Shown here piece by piece: positions 60,676-64,000 of a stretch of DNA of 64,000 nucleotides. This stretch comes from Bradyrhizobium sp. Rc3b. Lineage in GTDB: Bacteria; Pseudomonadota; Alphaproteobacteria; Rhizobiales; Xanthobacteraceae. Numbering within the stretch: the stretch's first letter is position 1; each line of letters begins with the position of its first letter. The position numbers and the translations under genes were made by a program. The stretch is from assembly GCF_900114915.1 (NCBI RefSeq), contig NZ_FOUS01000013.1, forward strand, positions 186,001 through 250,000, given 5' to 3'. Below the pieces are notes generated by a model. It had not been told where the DNA came from. It worked only from the letters and a program-made list of their open reading frames with translations, and did no database searches.

Positions 60676-60857
60676 GTTCAGTCCGAGCCCTCGTTACTTG
60701 TACGCGTCCCCCCGCGAGCCCTGCGCGCTGCGTGCGCAAGCCCACAGACCGGATCATGCCGCTTGCGCGGATCTCCGAGCCGTCCCCACCCGGACGGCTT
60801 GTCCGCCAATTTCCGCAACATCCTATTGGCAGAGCGTCGCGAATGAAATGCCCGCGA

Positions 60858-60883
60858 TTAAGACATTCTTAATCATCGTTAAC
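60858..60883 (-). promoter_or_regulatory. CtrA-type binding site upstream of the GPR-like gene
   Basis: TTAA-GACATTC-TTAA (60858-60872) is a perfect TTAA-N7-TTAA full site for the alphaproteobacterial cell-cycle regulator CtrA, and a third TTAAC follows at 60879. It is about 185 bases upstream of the GPR-like start. The site is symmetric, so either divergent gene could be the target. The rest of the 400-base intergenic region (60676-61076) contains another half site, TTAACCAT, at 60999. Confidence 0.6.
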
Positions 60884-60998
60884 AGGATCGGGCCGTAACG
60901 CCTTAGCAATAAATGCAATTCTCCACTGGACTCGGCTGATTGCGGCAACTTTTCGTCAATAAACCGGCGGAACTGCGTCGCCGACCCCGAACATTTCG

Positions 60999-61013
60999 TT
61001 AACCATTTCCATG
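60999..61013 (+). promoter_or_regulatory. CtrA half site upstream of the Hpt gene
   Basis: TTAACCAT followed at the expected spacing by CATG in place of TTAA. A degenerate second CtrA-type site 78 bases upstream of the Hpt start codon. Confidence 0.35.
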
Positions 61014-61076
61014 CTTGGGTGAGGTCAATTCACCGCCGGACCGGCGGAACCGTCGCGCGATGCCGGGGCCTGCGCC

Positions 61077-61451
61077 ATGACGCCTGAACTGCAACGGATG
61101 GACTGGATGCCCTCGCCCCCGCTTGCACCCATCGACAGCCCGCTCGACCTCGACCATCTCTCCCGGATGACGCTCGGCGACGCGGAGCTGGAACAGGAAG
61201 TGCTGGCCATGTTCGCCGAGCAGGCGGTCCGCCTGATCGCGGCGATGGCGGCGCTGCCGGCCGAGGCGGGCGCTCTGGCCCACAAGCTCAAGGGCTCGGC
61301 GCGCGGGATCGGCGCTTTTGCGGTGGCGGATGCGGCCGCAAGCCTGGAGATCGCGGTCCAGACCGGCCATGACCAGCGCCACGCTTTCGCCGCGCTGAAA
61401 GAGGCGGTGACCGAGGCTCGCGCCGCCATCGAGGCGATGCTGAAGCCTTGA
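61077..61451 (+). CDS. Stand-alone Hpt phosphotransfer protein
   Basis: 124 residues. The Hpt four-helix pattern is clear from about residue 22, with the phosphorylated histidine in ALAHKLKGSARGIGA (about H68). It relays phosphate between receivers of hybrid kinases and response regulators; two hybrid kinases with receivers are in this window, but nothing in the sequence pairs it with either. It is not ChpT, which is a larger dimeric HisKA-like protein. It faces the GPR-like gene across the CtrA-site region. Confidence 0.85.
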   Translation: MTPELQRMDWMPSPPLAPIDSPLDLDHLSRMTLGDAELEQEVLAMFAEQAVRLIAAMAALPAEAGALAHKLKGSARGIGAFAVADAAASLEIAVQTGHDQRHAFAALKEAVTEARAAIEAMLKP

Positions 61452-61615
61452 GGCCACGCGGCCGAGCCGGACTCTAGTCTCTTGTTTTGACGCGTTTTCT
61501 TCCCGCAAAGCGGGATTCACTTCGGCTGAAAACCCTATGGCGCCCGGCTGATCGACCCGTTATAGGACAGCCCGGACCCTCCTTCATTCCCAGCACCGCG
61601 GCAGCACGAGCACAC

Positions 61616-61936
61616 ATGGCCAAGATTCACTTTGTCGACCACAAGGGCGAAACCCGCACGGTGGAAATCGAGAACGGCGCAACCGTGATGGAAGCCGCGA
61701 TCCGCAACAGCATTCCCGGCGTCGAGGCCGAATGCGGCGGCGCCTGCGCCTGCGCGACCTGCCATGTCTATGTCGACGAAGCCTGGCGCGAGAAGGTCGG
61801 CAGCCCGACGCCGATGGAAGAGGACATGCTTGACTTCGGCTTCGACGTGCGCCCGAATTCGCGCCTGTCCTGCCAGATCAAGGTCTCCGACGATCTCGAC
61901 GGTCTCGTCGTGACGACGCCGGAACGCCAAGCCTGA
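61616..61936 (+). CDS. 2Fe-2S ferredoxin, adrenodoxin type
   Basis: 106 residues: MEAAIRNSIPGVEAECGGACACATCHVYVDE with the C-x5-C-x2-C cluster (Cys at 39, 45 and 48) and the fourth cysteine in RLSCQI, and an acidic partner-binding segment around EEDMLDFGFD. Electron donor for cytochrome P450s, Fe-S assembly or other oxidoreductases. The ATG at 61616 is chosen over a much longer frame from 61487. A ferredoxin reductase-like gene lies 0.7 kb away. Confidence 0.92.
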   Translation: MAKIHFVDHKGETRTVEIENGATVMEAAIRNSIPGVEAECGGACACATCHVYVDEAWREKVGSPTPMEEDMLDFGFDVRPNSRLSCQIKVSDDLDGLVVTTPERQA

Positions 61937-61981
61937 TCCTGACAAGCCTGATCCTTACTGGCCTGCCTCTTCCGAACTGAA

Positions 61982-62449
61982 CTATATGTTCGGCGTCGCG
62001 ACCTCGATGCCGCGCTTTTGCCAGGGTCTGAGCTTCTCGACGATCTCCGCGCTGAGCGGCGCTGGCCGCCGCGTCGCCTCGTCGAGCATGACCCCGACCG
62101 ACATCGCCGAGGCGATGCACTTTCCTTGCGAGAACACGACCTGCTCGAAGGTCACTGACGTCCGTCCGAGCTTCACTACGCCTAGGCCGAGCTCGATCGT
62201 GTTCGGCCAGTGCAGCTCGGCGCGGAAGTGGATGTCGAGCCGCACCATGATCCAGGCGAGCCCTGGCGGCGTCAGTCCGTACTCCGGCAGCTTCATCAGC
62301 GTGACGCGGCCGGTCTCGAAATAGGTGGCGTAGACCGCGTTGTTGACGTGCTGGTTGGGATCGAGATCGCCGAAGCGGACGTTGTCGCTGAGGCGGTAGG
62401 GATAGTCCTCCAGGCGCGGCGTCGTATCGAGGCGGCTTGGTGCGTTCAC
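61982..62449 (-). CDS. Acyl-CoA thioesterase, hotdog fold (4-hydroxybenzoyl-CoA thioesterase-like)
   Basis: 155 residues: VRFGDLDPNQHVNNAVYATYFETGRV with the catalytic Asp and the DxNxHVNN motif of the YbgC/FcbC-type hotdog thioesterases, then a long central helix and FRAELHWPNTIELGLGVVKLGRTS. It hydrolyses acyl-CoA; the natural substrate is unknown. The start is GTG, preceded by GGAG. It is divergent from the FNR-like gene and convergent on the ferredoxin gene. Confidence 0.85.
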   Translation of the reverse strand: MNAPSRLDTTPRLEDYPYRLSDNVRFGDLDPNQHVNNAVYATYFETGRVTLMKLPEYGLTPPGLAWIMVRLDIHFRAELHWPNTIELGLGVVKLGRTSVTFEQVVFSQGKCIASAMSVGVMLDEATRRPAPLSAEIVEKLRPWQKRGIEVATPNI

Positions 62450-62630
62450 CGATTGATCTCCGTCATATCTTTCCTCGTTACAGCCCAGTTATTTTGCCCC
62501 GGCAAGTGGGCGCGGCTGCGGGGCGCTCCCGCTTTTATGCCTTCCCTGATCCATCCCCGTTGGCTAGACAGGCAGGGTCACCTCTGCCCGCCGGGCGCGT
62601 CCAACCGATAACGACCGATAAAGAGACGAC

Positions 62631-63659
62631 ATGAGCGATGTGATCAAAACCGATGTGCTGATTATTGGCGCCGGCCCCTGCGGTCTGTTCGCCGCTTTCG
62701 AGCTTGGCCTTCTCGACATGAAGGCGCATTTCGTCGACATCCTCGACAAGGTCGGCGGCCAGTGCGCCGAGCTCTATCCGGAAAAGCCGATCTACGACAT
62801 TCCCGGCATTCCGCAGGTTTCGGGGCAGGGCCTCACCGACGCGTTGATGGAGCAGATCAAGCCGTTCCATCCGACCTTCCATCTCGGCGAGATGGTCGAG
62901 ACCGTGGAGAAGATCGGCGATCCCGCCTTTCGCTGCACCACCGATGCGGGCAAGGTGTTCGAATGCAAGGTGCTGGTGATCGCAGCCGGCGGCGGCTCGT
63001 TCCAGCCCAAGCGCCCGCCGGTGCCGGGCATCGAGGCCTATGAAGGCACTTCAGTCCATTACGCCGTGCGCAAGATGGAGACGTTCCGCGACAAGAACGT
63101 GCTGGTCGTCGGCGGCGGCGATTCCGCGCTCGACTGGACGCTCAATCTGCATCCGATTGCGAAGCGCATCACGCTGTTGCACCGGCGCGACGAGTTTCGC
63201 GCCGCGCCCCACAGCGTCGAGCAGATGCGCGCGCTGGTTGCCGGCGGCAAGATGGATCTCCGGCTCGGCCAGGTCACGGCGCTCTCCGGCACTGAGGGCA
63301 AGCTCACCGGCGCCACCATCAAGGGCAACGACAACAGCGTCACGGACATTGCCTGCGACACCATGCTGCCGTTCTTCGGGCTGACCATGAAGCTCGGCCC
63401 GGTCGCGAATTGGGGCATCGCGCTGGAGAACAATCTGGTGCCGGTCGAGACGTCCGCGTTCGAGACCAATGTTCCCGGCATCTTCGCGATCGGCGACATC
63501 AATACGTATCCCGGCAAGATCAAGCTGATCCTGTGCGGCTTCCACGAGGGCGCGCTGATGTCGCAAAAAGCCCATCGCTACGTCTATCCGGAGAAGCGGC
63601 TCGTGTTCCAGTACACGACCTCGTCCTCCAGCCTGCAAAAGAAGCTCGGTGTCAACTGA
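62631..63659 (+). CDS. Ferredoxin--NADP+ reductase, thioredoxin-reductase-like type
   Basis: 342 residues of the TrxR-like flavoprotein family: FAD motif IIGAGPCGLFAAFELG, KVGGQCAELYPEKPIYDIPG, the NADPH motif VVGGGDSALDW, and the C-terminal FAD segment GIFAIGDINTYPGKIKLILCGFHEGA. The redox-active CxxC of thioredoxin reductases is absent, and the C terminus extends with a stacking aromatic region (FQYTTSSSSL), as in the FNRs of Bacillus, Chlorobium and Rhodopseudomonas. It reduces or is reduced by ferredoxin, probably the nearby one (inference). Confidence 0.9.
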   Translation: MSDVIKTDVLIIGAGPCGLFAAFELGLLDMKAHFVDILDKVGGQCAELYPEKPIYDIPGIPQVSGQGLTDALMEQIKPFHPTFHLGEMVETVEKIGDPAFRCTTDAGKVFECKVLVIAAGGGSFQPKRPPVPGIEAYEGTSVHYAVRKMETFRDKNVLVVGGGDSALDWTLNLHPIAKRITLLHRRDEFRAAPHSVEQMRALVAGGKMDLRLGQVTALSGTEGKLTGATIKGNDNSVTDIACDTMLPFFGLTMKLGPVANWGIALENNLVPVETSAFETNVPGIFAIGDINTYPGKIKLILCGFHEGALMSQKAHRYVYPEKRLVFQYTTSSSSLQKKLGVN

Positions 63660-63765
63660 CGGCGGCAGGGTGGGGAGGGGATGCCCCATGTTTCTGGCGC
63701 TGGAACCGTTCGCGAAATCGCCGTAGTCTGCGGCCATTCCGGTCGTGGAATAACAAGGTGATCTA

Positions 63766-64000
63766 ATGCGGATTTTTTCCAGCTCTCGGCTGCTTCCCTT
63801 CCTCGCGCTCGCATTGTCGCTCGCGACGGTGACGCCGTCTGCGGCACAAATCGCCGAGCCCACGGCGGCGGGCCTCTGGCAGAAGGTCGAGGACGGCAAG
63901 ACGGTCGGATGGTTTCTCTTCATCGACCACAACGGCATCTTCGAAGGCGTGATCGCAAAGACCTTCCCGCGGCCCGGCGACGATCCGAACGAGATCTGCA
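63766..64000 (+). CDS. DUF2147-family secreted protein, 3'-truncated by window edge
   Basis: 78 residues are visible: a signal peptide (RIFSSSRLLPFLALALSLATVTPSAAQ) followed by AGLWQKVEDGKTVGWFLFIDHNGIFEGVIAKTFP, the start of the DUF2147 beta-barrel-like domain. Proteins of this family are periplasmic or outer-membrane-associated and have no assigned function. The rest lies beyond base 64000. Confidence 0.8.
   Translation, partial: MRIFSSSRLLPFLALALSLATVTPSAAQIAEPTAAGLWQKVEDGKTVGWFLFIDHNGIFEGVIAKTFPRPGDDPNEIC

Overview
The window reads as chromosomal DNA of a slow-growing rhizobial alphaproteobacterium, most likely Bradyrhizobium or a close relative. The evidence is high GC with GC-rich third codon positions, Rhizobiales-specific genes (an LpcC-type core mannosyltransferase, a giant GPR/RgsE-like polar-growth protein), alphaproteobacterial CtrA-type TTAA-N7-TTAA sites and several families of palindromic intergenic repeats. 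No rRNA, tRNA, CRISPR array or intact insertion sequence was seen. About 60 genes can be supported.

Layout. 1-4117: the 3' end of a SnoaL-like gene, a FAH-family hydrolase, an MsbA-type ABC exporter and galE. 4244-20845: a surface-polysaccharide/LPS region holding lpcC, waaF, hldD, hldE, an O-antigen ligase, a WbpM/CapD-type dehydratase, a WecA-like priming transferase, a flippase-like membrane protein, a UDP-glucuronate-epimerase-like SDR, manC, a Gfo/Idh oxidoreductase and a DegT aminotransferase. It is interrupted by a higBA toxin-antitoxin locus whose toxin is frameshifted (5407-6136) and by a deletion scar that joins half a glycosyltransferase to half an epimerase (13154-13851). 21102-24100: murJ, a small AT-richer insert with a DoxX gene, then a decayed second copy of the murJ 3' end.

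24148-34410: a possible small transcript, a DUF1127 protein, an orphan CoxL-type molybdoenzyme, two cytochromes c, a cystathionine gamma-synthase family enzyme, a CHRD protein, a stand-alone Lrp/AsnC effector domain, a hybrid histidine kinase whose membrane domain closely resembles the ethylene-binding domain of plant ETR1, and thiD. 34646-45620: a metallophosphoesterase/glycosyltransferase pair, threonine dehydratase, a secreted caspase-like protein with an Asn-rich tail, an RbsD/FucU mutarotase and small or metabolic genes, with dense palindromic repeats between them.

45755-54830: an mlaE-F-D type lipid transport operon, then a monocarboxylate symporter (DUF3311 + MctP-like) followed by a hybrid kinase whose own sensor is a sodium:solute symporter domain and a LuxR-type response regulator, probably one uptake/sensing unit. 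54901-60675: the giant GPR/RgsE-like protein with 22- and 44-residue amphipathic repeats. Its upstream region carries a perfect CtrA-type box, suggesting cell-cycle control of polar growth. 61077-64000: an Hpt protein, a 2Fe-2S ferredoxin, a thioesterase, a ferredoxin-NADP reductase-like flavoprotein and the start of a DUF2147 gene.

Most notable: the ETR1-like kinase, the CtrA-box/GPR arrangement, and three visible gene-decay scars (higB, the glycosyltransferase-epimerase fusion and the murJ 3' duplicate). All family assignments are from reading the translations; no database search was possible.
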